This document shows, in pieces, positions 27,601 through 39,532 of a DNA stretch of 64,000 nucleotides; the first letter of the stretch is position 1, and each line of letters opens with the position of its first letter. Both the position numbers and the translations under genes were made by a program. The DNA is from Sipunculus nudus (Eukaryota; Annelida; Sipuncula; Golfingiida; Sipunculidae): the NCBI GenBank assembly GCA_026874595.1, contig CM049309.1, positions 47,972,079 through 48,036,078 on the forward strand. The letters are read 5' to 3'. Below the pieces are notes generated by a model that worked only from the letters and a program-made list of their open reading frames with translations, made no database searches and was not told the origin of the DNA.

Positions 27601-28345
27601 TCGCTTAAAATGCAAACCAAGTTTTTTCAAACAGTTGAAAGATAAAGTTCCAATAATCTTGGAATTCTGCATCTAAACATTGTGTCTAGACGTCTAGACA
27701 CAGCCTCTAGACGTCTAGACACATTGTCTAGACACCCCCCCCCCCCAGCCAAGTCAGTTGCCATGGTGATGTCTGGACCCCACCTGTTTGTACTGAGTGA
27801 CCTCTTGACTTGGCTGCTGAAACTCGGCAAGTTGTCAAATCTGTTTTCAAATATAGAAAGCCTTTTTCAATTGGCTACAATGCTATTTTAAAGCTGTTTT
27901 TACCCAATATATTCTTATAAAACTGGCGGAACCCTACAATAGAATAATTCTTGTAAAGTTTAAACCAATCAGCTTAACAGTTTCATCATAAATCAGTGTA
28001 TAAGCTTGAAGAGTTAAAAACTACATTTTCGCTTGCAAAAAACCCATCAATGTAGGTGGCGCCACCAATACCTCAAATCAGATATGACATATGTGACAAA
28101 CATTGACATAAAATTTGGTGATTATACCTCAAGCCGTTTCTGAGATTTTAATTTTAGTGTGCTTTTTTGGACAGATGACTAAGTTCAACCTCCTGTAACT
28201 CGGCCAAAAATCTCCGAACTGGAACCATTCGTACAAACTTGAGAAAGATTGTTCCAGGGATCATTTCTGTGAAATATTGGACAATTTGGCTGGACAGTTT
28301 CAGAGAAGAAGATTTTTAAAGGTTTTTAAGCTTTTTCTCTCTAAA
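27601..28345 (-). repeat. Repeat segment shared with 13490-14265
   Basis: Starts with AAAATGCAAACCAAG and carries the second GTCTAGAC cluster (27684-27733), a C run (27735-27747), one GGTGGCGCCACC (28056) and AGTTTC/CTCCTGTAACTC stretches. It is about 90% alike to the segment at 13490-14265 by eye. Confidence 0.65.
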
Positions 28346-28550
28346 ATCTAAATTAATGCAGATACCCAATAATAAGCTCCAGGGCACCAAGTTTCACATG
28401 TGACTAATTCTTACATGTAATTTGGAGCTGCTAGCTCCCACGGTTTCTGACTTACAGCCATGGACAGCGGAAAGCCAGCCCTGGACAGCGGACAGCTGAT
28501 GACGGATGGACAACGCTGCGCCATCGCATAAGCTCACAGGTTCGCTAATA
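28346..28550 (-). repeat. Fragment of the fifth element family
   Basis: Contains GGACAGCGGA-type repeats and ends CGCATAAGCTCACAGGTTCG, like 18535-18680. Confidence 0.4.
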
Positions 28551-28655
28551 AATTATTACATTATGCTTTGTTTTCAATACAATTAATGACCAGGGTTAAC
28601 TGTGTCACTCTTAAGCAAGAATACAGACTCTACTCCATCAGGAAATGGTATCATA

Positions 28656-28829
28656 ACTTTTTTTAAAATATTTGTGCCGTTGGGCACAGCCTTCCCATTA
28701 AACCTGCAGAGCGCTCACCCTGGGAGGGGGCTGACCGTGAAAAATCCTCACCGCCTCAGCTGAGATTCGAACTCACCATCTCTGGGCCCTCAGTCCTGTG
28801 CTCTATCCCTGAGCTACAGAAGCCAGTTT
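28656..28829 (-). mobile_element. tRNA-derived SINE, flanked by a 10-bp direct repeat
   Basis: Read in reverse, the head is tRNA-like: TAGCTCAGGGATAGAGCA fits the A box and AGTTCGAATCT the B box of an RNA polymerase III promoter. A non-tRNA body follows, then an A-rich tail (in the plus strand, 28656-28675). Direct repeats TGGTATCATA at 28646-28655 and 28830-28839 are the target duplication. Together these are diagnostic of a SINE mobilised by a LINE. Confidence 0.85.
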
Positions 28830-28839
28830 TGGTATCATA

Positions 28840-29788
28840 CTTCCCCCACTTCACGAACATTCATAAGTATTATATTATTTGATGTGATTGTGACCTTCCT
28901 TACACCTTACAGTCGTGTAAACTTTATTTCCTGCACATATTATGTTCAAATATGGTTTCATTTAATATCATTACACATGCTACTTATGTGTCTTTTAATT
29001 CCTTAGCACCAGATACATTTTTTTAGACAGGGACCAGTTAAAAGTTGTGAGTTTCATATAGTAATGTTTACTGCAGTGAACCAATCACCGACTGGCTGTG
29101 TTCGAGCATGAAAAGATTAAAGTATATGTTGAAATGTGTGGAAATGGAATTTATATTGTAAATCATGAAAACTGCATCAGATACAGAAAAATTTATGTCC
29201 ATAGGTGTCCATAATGTCATATATCATTTCATGTTTTCATCGCAGTAAGTCACTGATACCATGGGTTACTATCAATCAGTGGTTGCTGGAAGAGGAATCC
29301 CCTCTGGTGGCAGGTCCAAATTGGGGGGCTGTTCCAATTTTTTAACTGTATCAGGTAAACACAAAAGATGAGAGTCACAGCACAGTCAGTACTGACCTAT
29401 GTTAGTCCACGTAATGAAACAAGCCAAAACAGTTCTTTTTTCTTATATAAAAGGAAGATTCATTTGTACATGGAGCCTATATATAGTGAACTATTGGATA
29501 GTCATTCATTCTATGCTTCATGATCACATCAACAAGAGCTCAAGATTCTCATTCACATTCTTCATTTTTTTACAATATATATATATAAACTTTTGTTATA
29601 CGCAACACTGTTCAGGATGGCACTTAGGTGATTTGCCTTAGGTGATATCTATCTTGGTACAGGACAATTGTAAAAATGCACTCTATTGCCACCCAGTTAG
29701 TTAGAGCAGTATCCTGGTAAAAGCTCACCTTCAGGGAACCATCTAGTGCTCCTGATATTATTTTTGTAAACATCAAACATCTACTCAC
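28840..29788. other. No feature recognised (FCHO intron)
   Basis: AT-rich; the short ORF at 29399-29641 has no recognisable similarity. Confidence 0.4.
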
Positions 29789-29863
29789 CCATGAGCGCCA
29801 CAGTTTCCAGCATATTTGGCCAGTCTGCCCAGGGCTTTTGCATAGCTTTCTTCAACACTACAG
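29789..29863 (-). CDS. FCHO2: FCHO exon 3 (F-BAR helix)
   Basis: A 75-nt exon between an acceptor ending TTCCAG and a GTGAGT donor. With the two bases from exon 2 it encodes residues 41-65, SCSVEESYAKALGRLAKYAG then NCGAH, plus two bases (GG) of residue 66. This is the E-E-x-Y-x-K/R-x-L/M-x-(R/K)-L-A-K heptad-like stretch typical of FCH/F-BAR domains. FCHO relatives have IEEAY and KLAKSASN at the same place, followed by a glycine and FAP. It leaves in phase 2. The next exon, expected to begin with a TFAPVW-like stretch, was not seen down to base 1. Confidence 0.93.
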
Positions 29864-31577
29864 CTGGAAGAAGATAAATATGCTTGAGAAGCCATTCGCA
29901 TGAGATGCCCATAATTTATATCAATTATGAAACAAATAAACAAAAAATTAGGTTTATGAGTGTTTCAATTGTGAAGAATAATATGAAATAAAGAATACTA
30001 TGAAATATACAATCATATGTCAAAACTTACAACAGCAAACTAATCAGTTCAGAAGGGAGAGACATATCACCGATTTCTATTTTTTTATTTATTTTTATTT
30101 AATCATTGTTTTCAGTTTTGCTGAAATGAGCAGACTTGTCCTTTGGCCATGATTTGGAACTGAAAGACATTTTGTACATGATATATATACCCATGACTGT
30201 ATATTGGGAAAAAATATAACCTTACTGACAAAAAGGGAAAATAAACCAGCCAAACAACAAACACTTATATATGTCACAAGATGAACTATGAAAACTTAGC
30301 TGTCTTTAGAGCAGTATACAGGGAAGGATACATGAACAGATCATCAATTTTCCAAAAGTATGAATTACGGTAAAGTGACCTAACTGAAGTGAGTTAGAGA
30401 CAACACAAGGATCAGAGACATCACAAAAACAGCCTGAAACTTTTCATCTTCCAAAAACAATCCCTCCATCCCCATAAGATTTTTTTAACTGACACTACTC
30501 AATCATTAAACCTCATTTTGCTCTTGATGAAAAGGTTTTGGCCAAGGCTATGGTAATTGGAACAGTCTGCTGCATGAACAACAGCCACAGGTAATTAAAC
30601 CTTAGGACCATGACCTGTCAGCACCTGCACACATATTCTAATTAATGAGTTTGTAGCTATACAAGGATATCAATAATATATTATCATGAAGCTTTCTGAT
30701 GATATTCTATATATAAAGCAACAAATTATCCACAAACGTAGCTGTGTTTTAGGCATTATTCAAGTGATCCACTGAAAATTCTTATTGTTTGAATTGTCTG
30801 AAGGTCATTCTAATAACCCATATCAGTGCAGAAACAGTGTCTTTCAATTGTTTCTTATGAAAACTGGACCATCAAATACTCAACATTCAATGAATTTCTG
30901 ACAGTGTGTCTGATATAAATATAAGTTTTTTTTTAATAATATACTGAAAAAAAAACATGACATTTTCATGAAAAAAAAAACTGCGAGGCCACCCAGCTGA
31001 ACTAATGATAAATACCATGACAGGTTTAAAAGGTTAATGCTAGTCCTGCCACTAGTCCTACCAGTACTCAATAAGGTCTATGGTTCGATATCCCCAAGGG
31101 CAAAAGGGATTAAGGTTACTGAACAGTACAACAAATGACTGGTGTTGAAGGTGTGAAAACCATGTATAGTGAAATATGATCTGGATTTATAATTCATGTC
31201 AGTCTACATGGCCTTAGTCCCTTGTGTGGCTTAGCCTTTATTCTAGGTACTGGAATATGTCATTCAATGGGCAGGGAACTGATGACCTCCATCATAATAG
31301 CATTCTATGAGTCAATTTATTAAAATTATTATGAAGTTCTGTTTACTTATAAGTGATTGAACTGAACTTGAACAATGCTTGTACCTGAAATATATACTGA
31401 ATCACACCCTGTTTATTTTTTTTTTTATGGATGATACTGGTATCTACCTGATATAATGGAAGATTCAACCAAGGTTTTCATGATATCACAGAAAAGAAAG
31501 ATAATTGGGTAGGGGGTTGTACTTGTTGGATTCTGAAACAGAATGTCCCCTGGTTGATTTGTGCCACCACCTCAAAC
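29864..31577. other. No feature recognised (FCHO intron 2)
   Basis: AT-rich. A GGTTCGATATCC string at 31083 recalls a tRNA B box, but no A box or cloverleaf goes with it. Confidence 0.4.
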
Positions 31578-32029
31578 CAGGATTGGGTCAAATATGTATA
31601 TATTTGTATTTAAATAAGGTAACACAGAGTATTTGTATGTCTGTGAGTTGATCATTACTTGTATTTGAAGCACATATTTGATAAAATACTATTCAAATAT
31701 GGTTCAAATACAAGAATGTATACATGTATATCATGTGACAAAGTACCCTATACATATACAATAAGGTCATTCAGCTGCCAGCTTAATCATCAAACCATGA
31801 CCTGATACTGAATGATTCTGTGTCAAGGTCAGTGTTCCATCACTCTTGGCAACATGTCTTCATGTTTTAATGTCTTCAGACAGTTTGAGGAGTCAATTTG
31901 AATTAAAATTTTATCTGATTTCCATATTTGCATTTGTATTTAACCATGCAGATATGTATTTGTATTTAAACAGAATGAGCTTTCATATTTGTATTTGTAT
32001 TTGAATTTGTGCATTTGACCCAAACCCTG
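31578..32029. mobile_element. MITE-like element with CAGG...CCTG inverted ends
   Basis: Left end CAGGATTGGGTCAAATA; right end TTTGACCCAAACCCTG, its imperfect reverse complement. The subterminal parts are rich in TATTTGTATTTAAA on one side and its like on the other. The CAG...CTG ends resemble hAT-derived MITEs, but no clear 8-bp target duplication was seen. Confidence 0.55.
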
Positions 32030-32165
32030 CCAGAAATATGCATACCATCAGAAATAATACTGTTCCAGAATTAATATAATGTATATTTTATGGGGTCTAT
32101 TATGAATTTAAAACTACCCTTGGACTGAATTTAGTTATAGGGTTTTTGCCAATTATGCTACCTTA

Positions 32166-32365
32166 TGGTTCTATCAAGATTTCACTGTTTTGCCTTTAAG
32201 GTTCTATCAAGATTTCACTGCTTTGCCTTTAAGGTTCTATCAAGATTTCACTGTTTTTCCTTTCAGGTTCTATCAAGAATTCTCTATATTGCCTTTAAAG
32301 TACTATCAAGACTTCACTATTTTGCCTTTAAGGTGTGATCAAGATTTCACTATTTTGCCTTTAAG
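32166..32365. repeat. 33-bp minisatellite
   Basis: About six diverged 33-bp units of the type GGTTCTATCAAGATTTCACT plus TTTGCCTTTAA. Because 33 is a multiple of three, it gives a spurious ORF with an 11-residue repeat (PLRFYQDFTIL). Confidence 0.85.
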
Positions 32366-32437
32366 ACATCAGCAGGAACTGAACAAGGGACCTTCAACTT
32401 CAAAGTCCATCATCTAAACCACTAGGCTATGTCTTTC
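32366..32437 (-). repeat. tRNA-like SINE relic
   Basis: In reverse it reads TAGCCTAGTGGTTTAGATGA (A-box-like), then TGTTCAGTTCC (B-box-like) at a tRNA-like spacing. It abuts the minisatellite. Likely the head of a degraded SINE rather than a functional tRNA. Confidence 0.45.
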
Positions 32438-33504
32438 CTCCATCACTTTATTTTTTTTTTCAGTATTTTAGTGGTTTTTGTGTCACTTGATACAAGGCTG
32501 ACTTGATTAAAATGGTTTCAAACCTGAGCTAGTGATGAAAGGTCCAGTACTACTTAACTTACATTTTCAACGGTGATATGTTTTTAATGATACAACAGCC
32601 ATGACTCATTATAACTCTCCATAACAATATGAAAATTACTTAAGGAACACCACCTTGGATAACCAAATGTATCAACAATGATATGTCCTTGAGCATAAAG
32701 CATCAGACACACTGAGAATGCCACGGGATGTACAAGTGTGAAACTAGGTTATCAAGTGTGGGTGAGCAGTTCCAGTCTAGATGGATCCAAACACTGACCT
32801 TCCATTAATGCATACCAAGGTCATGGGTACCATTAAAACAGTCTTAACACATGTGAGGATGCAAAATGTAGGGGGTGCAATGATAAATATTAATCCCCCA
32901 TTTTATTCAATTGTTGAATTATAAATCATGTGACAGGGACAATATAAATAAATTTACTGATACTGTTCAATCACACTTTGACATGGGCTATAACTGCATG
33001 CTACAATATTTACAGACTAGGAGAGGAATGTTTATCCCCAATTAACATATGCATATGAGATCTAGCAATAGCATACAAAATGAACATTTAATGCTACCGG
33101 TACATCTGAATAAAGTCTTACTCATGCTGGGGTTGCTCAAGGTTAACACTAGTTCTGATTTGTTTTAAATAGCATCTTATTACAAAAGTATCCAATGTGA
33201 TGTTAAAACTTCATTAGAATTCAGCCTTGAACAACCCTTATTCACATAATGCCCCCAGATATCACACACATTCACACTTGGTGTTCATTCTTACACCATG
33301 CTTAAACCACTCAAAAAGTCTTTCACCCAATTTTTGTTTAAGACATTTTCTCAAATAATGTTTTTTTGCCCTATATGACAGATGGTTTAATGCTCATTTC
33401 CTTATTTATTTATTTAGAATAGGCCAATGGCCTGTATGTCACAGAATATGAGGATGAAAAAGACCATACATCTGTTTAAATGATTTTAGGCTTCCATATT
33501 GAAA
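32438..33504. other. No feature recognised (FCHO intron 2)
   Basis: AT-rich sequence without recognisable exon, RNA or repeat. Confidence 0.4.
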
Positions 33505-33530
33505 CTAGTGGCCCATGGGCCATGACGCTC
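33505..33530 (-). repeat. Family 4-type 3' terminus with CTAG
   Basis: CTAG (33505-33508), the perfect 14-bp palindrome TGGCCCATGGGCCA and then CGCTCAGCTGA. This is the 3' terminus of a family 4 relative read in reverse; unlike the other copies it has CTAG rather than CTTG. Confidence 0.55.
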
Positions 33531-33694
33531 AGCTGAATTCAAGGAATATTGAACAATGAGCAAAATGACAGTGAGAGTGTAAAAAAATCATAGATTTTGT
33601 GAAGAATCCTAAGAAATGGGTTTTCGTGGGCTTTTGGACAGATAACCACTTCATTTGAAGCTCTCATAAATAGAAAAAATGTGTAAAAATTTAA

Positions 33695-35815
33695 CAAGGG
33701 ACCTATGGGTCAAGGCGCTCAGCTGTTATATAAGATAAAAAAATATGATTTTGAAATGAGGCACATGCTGGTTTTGTGTGGAAATAAATATAAGCTGTAT
33801 TATGAGTTGTTAGTGTTAAGCTTATGTATGATTTTGAGATTGATTTCATTTATTTTATTAACAAATGGAGTGCCACTGTCATACAGATTTTGACTTGGCC
33901 ATATAACTGATAAGCAGCACATATAAGATAAAGAGTTTAACTATTTATTAAAATTTAATAACAAATATTGTGCCAAATATAATTTTTATTAAAATAATAA
34001 GAGAATCATATGATTTTTTTAATAAAATATAACTGAAATGATAATTAAAATAATATTATAGAATATATTCATGAATGCATTCATGAATACATTTTGAAAG
34101 TATTTGCACTGGTATTCAAATACTTTCATTTTTACCTGAATTCCCATTCTTATGCAAGAAATTTTATAATGGAGTACATATTCATATTCATATTCATATA
34201 CATTTGCCAAGTATTCGCACCATGTCTGGTATTTATTCAGTTTTAGCCAAACAATGATTTAGAGAATCCAGAATATAAACAAAGGACCCATGGGTCACGA
34301 CAACCAGCTTAAGTTTGAAATTTGTGCAAATGCAAAATATGAAAAATATTCTATTGTAATGTTTTTTATTTATATAAGCACATGCGAAGCTAAGAGGAAA
34401 GGGCCCTCCTACTTGGTTATAGTAAAGTTCTCAATATATGATTGCAAACTAATACTCTGACAAGACTGTCAAAAAAAAACAGTAAAAGTTTTGAGATACT
34501 GTGATGCATATGAAAAATTTGCAGATGGACAGGCAAGTGGACAGAATGGACTAATACCTACCTTTCACTTTCAAGGGAATAATGCATTTAAGTTTATATA
34601 TAACAACATGGCATCTACAAAATTATTCCTTGAATCCCTATTAAAAAGTTTTGCACATAGGAGTTTTTAGTACATGCTTAATTTTATTCACCGAAATAAA
34701 ATAAAAGATTCAGTACATTTGATAAAATGCTAATTACAATCTCAGCTATAATTAATTACTGGAATTAATTGTCAATTTCACACCTGGTGAAGTTTTACTC
34801 TTCTGAAGTAAAGCATTACTTATCTGATGAACACATCACTTTGTGGACACAATTAAATGTGCACTTTAATCATTTTAACCCTGGTGGTACAATACAAAAT
34901 CTAAAATGTAGCATGTCCAAGAATAAAATAAAATACAGAAAATTATAACATTCATCTAGTTTATGCACCAGCTGGGGGGGGGGGGTGAGTGCAGGGCAGA
35001 GGGGAAGCCTGCTAGTAGTGGCCAAGCTGGGCCAAGGCAAGCTGCCTGGGGTGGGTTACATAATGCAAGTGAAGGCTGCACTACAAGGTGGGCCAGATGT
35101 AAACAACACTTGACATGGTGTATGAAAACTTGAATAAAAGCTACTCTTTTCAAACAATTTCTTTGAAATTTCAGATTTTAAAAGATTAAATTCTTATGTA
35201 TATATGCTGTGAAAATAACAGTACTTACAGGGAAAAAACATGCCACTGCCAAATTTGGACAAAATTTAAGGTATTGATTTTTTATTTATGCTAATAACTT
35301 GAACAATTTGCAAAATTCAGATTTAATTTTGGGTAAACAATTGAATCTTGATTAAATATTAAGTTATATTCCTGAAAAAAAGTCTCCAGCTTCAGCAATT
35401 CTCATGTTAAGTGAGCAAATATATTTCCTGATTTTTAAAAAATTGCATTATATTTGGGCCTATAACTTCAAAATAATACCCAATACTGACCTAATTTTTG
35501 GTATGTGCACTGAAAATGCATGGAAGAATAAGAATACAAAATCAGATCAAAAACAGATCAGTGGTTTTGATATTAGGCAGCCTTGAAGTGTAACAATGGC
35601 TTTTTTATGGAAAACGGAGGTTTTTCCTTAATATCTCGAAGGAACGAAGTTCTAATGACCCAATTTTTGGTATGGTAGGAGATTTTGGGGACATTTAATG
35701 GTATGCAGAATTTTGGATTAGTAGGTCCAACAGTTTTAAAACGTGCCCTGTTAACGGCCGGACGACGGACAAAGGACCACGACTATAGCTCAGATGACTT
35801 ATAGTCAGCTGAGCT
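33695..35815 (-). mobile_element. Family 4 helentron-like element
   Basis: The left (3') end has CAAG at 33695, then GACCTATGGGTC and GCTCAGCTG. The right (5') end is at about 35815 with the hairpin TATAGCTCAG...CTGAGCT and a GGACGACGGAC run just inside. Long internal stretches match 39533-41719. Another family 4-like 3' terminus (CAAAGGACCCATGGGTC, 34280) lies inside, so the copy is nested or composite. No coding capacity. Confidence 0.65.
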
Positions 35816-35948
35816 AAAAAAATATACAGGTAGTGCCACCAGTCTGCAGGAACTGATTAAACACTCCATGATCAATATGCATGCAAACAATCATGGCAGT
35901 CAATGCATAAGTTATTTATATACTGGATCTTTTGTATCACATTTTAAA

Positions 35949-37112
35949 CTATAATATGGGTAGTCGACAAGTGACTATGTGTATCTGCCGAAATCAGAGT
36001 GGGAAAGGTGAAGTGAGGCATGGATTGAGTGGCAAAGGGAAATAGAGTGAGGTGTGTTGCATATTAGCATGGATGTCTGCAACCAAAATGTGAATGTAGG
36101 TGGCGCCACCTACCACAAAATCAAGAAGGCTATCCAAGTTGTATACATATGCAAATTTTAGCCAGATAAGTCAAACCACTATTTGAATATGAGTGATTTT
36201 ATCCCACAGCAGACAAACAGAAGGTGGCTGTGCAAAAATGGTGGCAGGTGGCACCACCAGTTTGTGTACGATTAAGAGCTATGTGAGATCTATACACAAG
36301 CAAAATTTCAGGGGGATATGTCAAACCAGTCTTGAGATATAAGCCTGAATGTTTGCAGCGTTAACATAAATGTAGGTGGAGCCACCTGCCACAAAATCAA
36401 GAAAGCTATCAAAGATGTATAAACCTGCAAAATTTTATGGCAGATAAGTCAAAGTCACTCAAACCACTGCCGAGATATGAGTGATTTTATCCCACGGCAG
36501 ACAAACAGATGGACGCTGTGCCAAAATGGTTGCAGGTGGCGCCACCAGTTTTGTGTATGATAAAAAGCTATGTTAGATCTACACACATGAAAAATTTCAA
36601 AAGGATATGTGAAACCAGTCTTAATAATAAGCCTGTATGTCTGCAGCTTGAATGTGAACGTAGGTGGCACCACCTGTCATAAAATCAAGATAGCTTTCCA
36701 GGATGTATACACATGCAAAATTTCAGGTGGATAAGTCCAACCAATGCAGAGATATGAGTGATATTATCCTAAGGCAGATGAACAGATGGACGCTGAGCAA
36801 ATTGTTGCATGTGGTGCCACCATTTTTAATGTATCTTATACAGCTACTCAAGGGCTACATTTGTGCAAAATTTTTAGCCTGAATGGTCAAAAGGTTCCTG
36901 AGATATATGTGGATTTGTGTGTGGAAACAAATGCACTAAAGGACACTGGGCAGAGGAAAGGTAAGATGTCAACCAAAAATGAGGGCGCAGCAGTTCACAT
37001 GTGACCCGATCATAATTCTGAATTTTAAAAAATTCCGCCCTCTGGTTACGGAGGAGTTCTCGGGTACCTATGCTGACGCATAGGTGTCCAACTGAAAACA
37101 TAGTATCCCCAA
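35949..37112 (-). mobile_element. Family 1 element, old reverse copy
   Basis: Starts with a decayed 3' end (CTATAATATGGGTAGTCGAC). It contains diverged 280-bp units with palindromes near 36100 and 36535. It ends with the 5' region (GCAGTTCACATGTGACC, CGGAGGAGTTCTC, GAAAACATAGTATCC), but the outermost 5' hairpin is lost or changed. Confidence 0.65.
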
Positions 37113-37319
37113 ATTTGTATTTTTATAAAATTATTCAGGACATATGAGCCCAATAGCTTGGAGGATATGGGTAACAGAGACCTAATTTCAATTTTCCATG
37201 AAGACTATTCATGGACCACCCTGAAGTCAAGTATGAAGATCCCAGGTCAAGGGGCTACTATCTGTGCCCTCTAACAATATAAGGCTTTATTTGAATGTCT
37301 CAAAAATTAGGAAATGTGT

Positions 37320-37647
37320 AAAAATTTGAAAAAATACATGTGGTGCCACCAGTATGCAGGAACTGATGGAACACTCCATGATCAATATGCATACAAAGAA
37401 TCATGGATATCAATGCAGTAGTTATTCAGATACTTGAGGTTTTGTATCAAATTGTTGATTATTCTAGGGGGTACTTACAAGACCCATAGCTTGGAGACCT
37501 TATTTCAGGTTTCCAAGGAGATTTTTCATGGACCACCCTGGATGTCAAGTTATATTTGTGCCCTGTTAATGGATGGCCGGACGGCCGAACAGACGGATGG
37601 ACAAAGGGTGACTGCTACGGCTCAGATGACTTTCAGTCAGCTGAGAT
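37320..37647 (-). mobile_element. Family 4 terminal fragment
   Basis: Contains GTGGTGCCACCAGTATGCAGG and AACTGATGGAACACTCC stretches also found at 35830 and 39225. It ends with GACGGATGGACAAAGG and GACTTTCAGTCAGCTGAG, the family 4 terminus. Confidence 0.5.
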
Positions 37648-38748
37648 AAAAAAAGTCTAAATACCACTGGTACAACTGATCATCAAAATGGCTACCAAAG
37701 AGACCCGCGCATTTCTCTTGATAGGACACCAACTATGGATTAAGTAAAAACTTGACTGAAACAATTTCCAGAGAATACAAATGATATGAAGTTAGAAGGC
37801 CTTATGGATTTTAGGTTATATTTTGTGGGTTGGCTGAATAGTTTTAAGGGTTCTAGATTTGTGATATTTGTTATTGTAAATGGGTTAGAAAGAAATCTCA
37901 TCAGCTACAGGGTGAGCAGTTATTAATCCATCAAACACACTTACCTGTGTTCAAAGTGAGTTGTTAATCATCTACTAATCACCAACCTGCTGTGTGTGTG
38001 AAAATGCAGTCTGGGAGAGGGCCAAGTGATTACTATCCAAACATGTATTAATTGGCAAGGTGGATAGTCTCTTAACTAGGTAATTAAATAAAGAAACATC
38101 TCAGATTTCATTCATATCTATGATCAAATTTCACCTACCAATTGTCCATTTAAAGAGGTTTCTTGGCAAATAGTATCATACATTTAATGAAAATGAATCC
38201 ACCCAGAAACACTGAAAATGGCTATTACATGAATTGAAAACCTTGTATTTTGATTTTTTACATTTTGAATGAAACCTTACAGAACATGACCTAAAAATTA
38301 TAACCTATTTTTCTTTTATTTATTATTACCCCCTCTGATTGTAAAGATTACTTATCTGACAATGAGTAAAAAGATTGGGATACTTACAAATACAGTCCAA
38401 AAGAAAATCAACGGGTATCATAACTGATGATCAAATAATGTGATAAAAATGATCACACTGGTGTACCTCCTGTATAAAAACAAGTAGTTATTATTCTAAT
38501 TCTCCCTAAAGGATGCATCAGTGTGTTACTGAGTATGTATGTGTTTGTGTGTGTAGGGGGGGGGAGGAAGGGTCCTGTTAATGAGTCACAACACAGAGAC
38601 ACAATCACCAGATGTCAGAATTCAAATAAGTTTGTGTTAGCACCTGCAAATTACTGATACCAAGGTGATGTTCTTACGGGCCCAGAGTGTTGTAACCTCT
38701 TACAAGGGTACATTTTATTACATATTATCTTTAATTCACTTTACTTAC
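37648..38748. other. No feature recognised (FCHO intron 2)
   Basis: AT-rich; a short GT/G run at about 38540-38570. Confidence 0.4.
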
Positions 38749-38840
38749 CTCTCCTTGAGAAATTCTGCAAATTCCTTACTGGAGAGCTGGCCATGTTTCA
38801 TGTTATGGTACAGTACATCAAACCCGTTATTCTTCTCCCC
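38749..38840 (-). CDS. FCHO2: FCHO exon 2 (F-BAR N-terminus)
   Basis: A 92-nt exon read in reverse, after a pyrimidine-rich acceptor ending TTAG and before a GTAAGT donor. It encodes residues 11-40 and begins [18 protein letters not shown], which is almost invariant in FCHO proteins. The rest reads [12 protein letters not shown], where vertebrates have a similar stretch leading into the first F-BAR helix. It enters in phase 0 and leaves with two extra bases (AG) that join exon 3. The sequence match, both splice sites and the phase agree, so this is the strongest single piece of evidence for the gene. Confidence 0.96.
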
Positions 38841-39047
38841 CTAAGGAAAAAGGTAGAAATATTTCACATTTTGTTTCCTCAATTAAATAATCTTAAAACA
38901 TATAGGTATGTTTTCCTGCAATTGAACTAGATTTGAATCTATATTAAACTGTATATCCCTCAGGGCATATTTTGGCAGAGCAGATACCTTGTAGTAAAAA
39001 CATCAAAATGATTTCTTGCTATGCTGAACCTGTTCACATGGAAAAAA

Positions 39048-39532
39048 CAAGTGACCCATGGGTCATGACGCTCAGCTGACTGGGAAGAGATTTGCAAAAG
39101 GAAATTTTATCATCTGAATGGTAGTATATACCCATTCAACTGAAGCATCAAACAGATTAACCAACAGGCTGAGATTGTGTCTGTATTAATATATCTAAAA
39201 AATAGAAAAAAAAAAAATACAGGTGGCTCCACCAGTCTGCAGAAACAAATAAAAACACTTAATGTTCAATATCCATGCAAAGAAGCATGGTGGTCTCTGG
39301 ATTAGTTGTTCAGATACTTCAGCTTTTGTATCAAATTTTCCATTATTCTGAGGGATACTTTGCAGTCCTATAGCTTGGAGGATATGGGTAACAGAGACCT
39401 AATTTCAGGTTTCCACAGACACTTTTCATGGGCCTCCTTGCATGACAAGAATGAAGATTCTAGGTCCAGTTGTTACAATTTGTACCTTGTTGACAGATAA
39501 CCACATCTTTAAAGGTCTCAAAAATAAAGAAA
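39048..39532 (-). mobile_element. Family 4-like 3' portion, interrupted
   Basis: CAAG at 39048, then TGACCCATGGGTCA and GCTCAGCTGA. The body has a GGTGGCTCCACC variant (39223) and resembles 37320-37600. The next element starts inside it at 39533. Confidence 0.5.

Noticed and set aside
31035-31110. tRNA gene suggested by GGTTCGATATCC
   Set aside because: No A box or foldable cloverleaf; only a B-box-like string.
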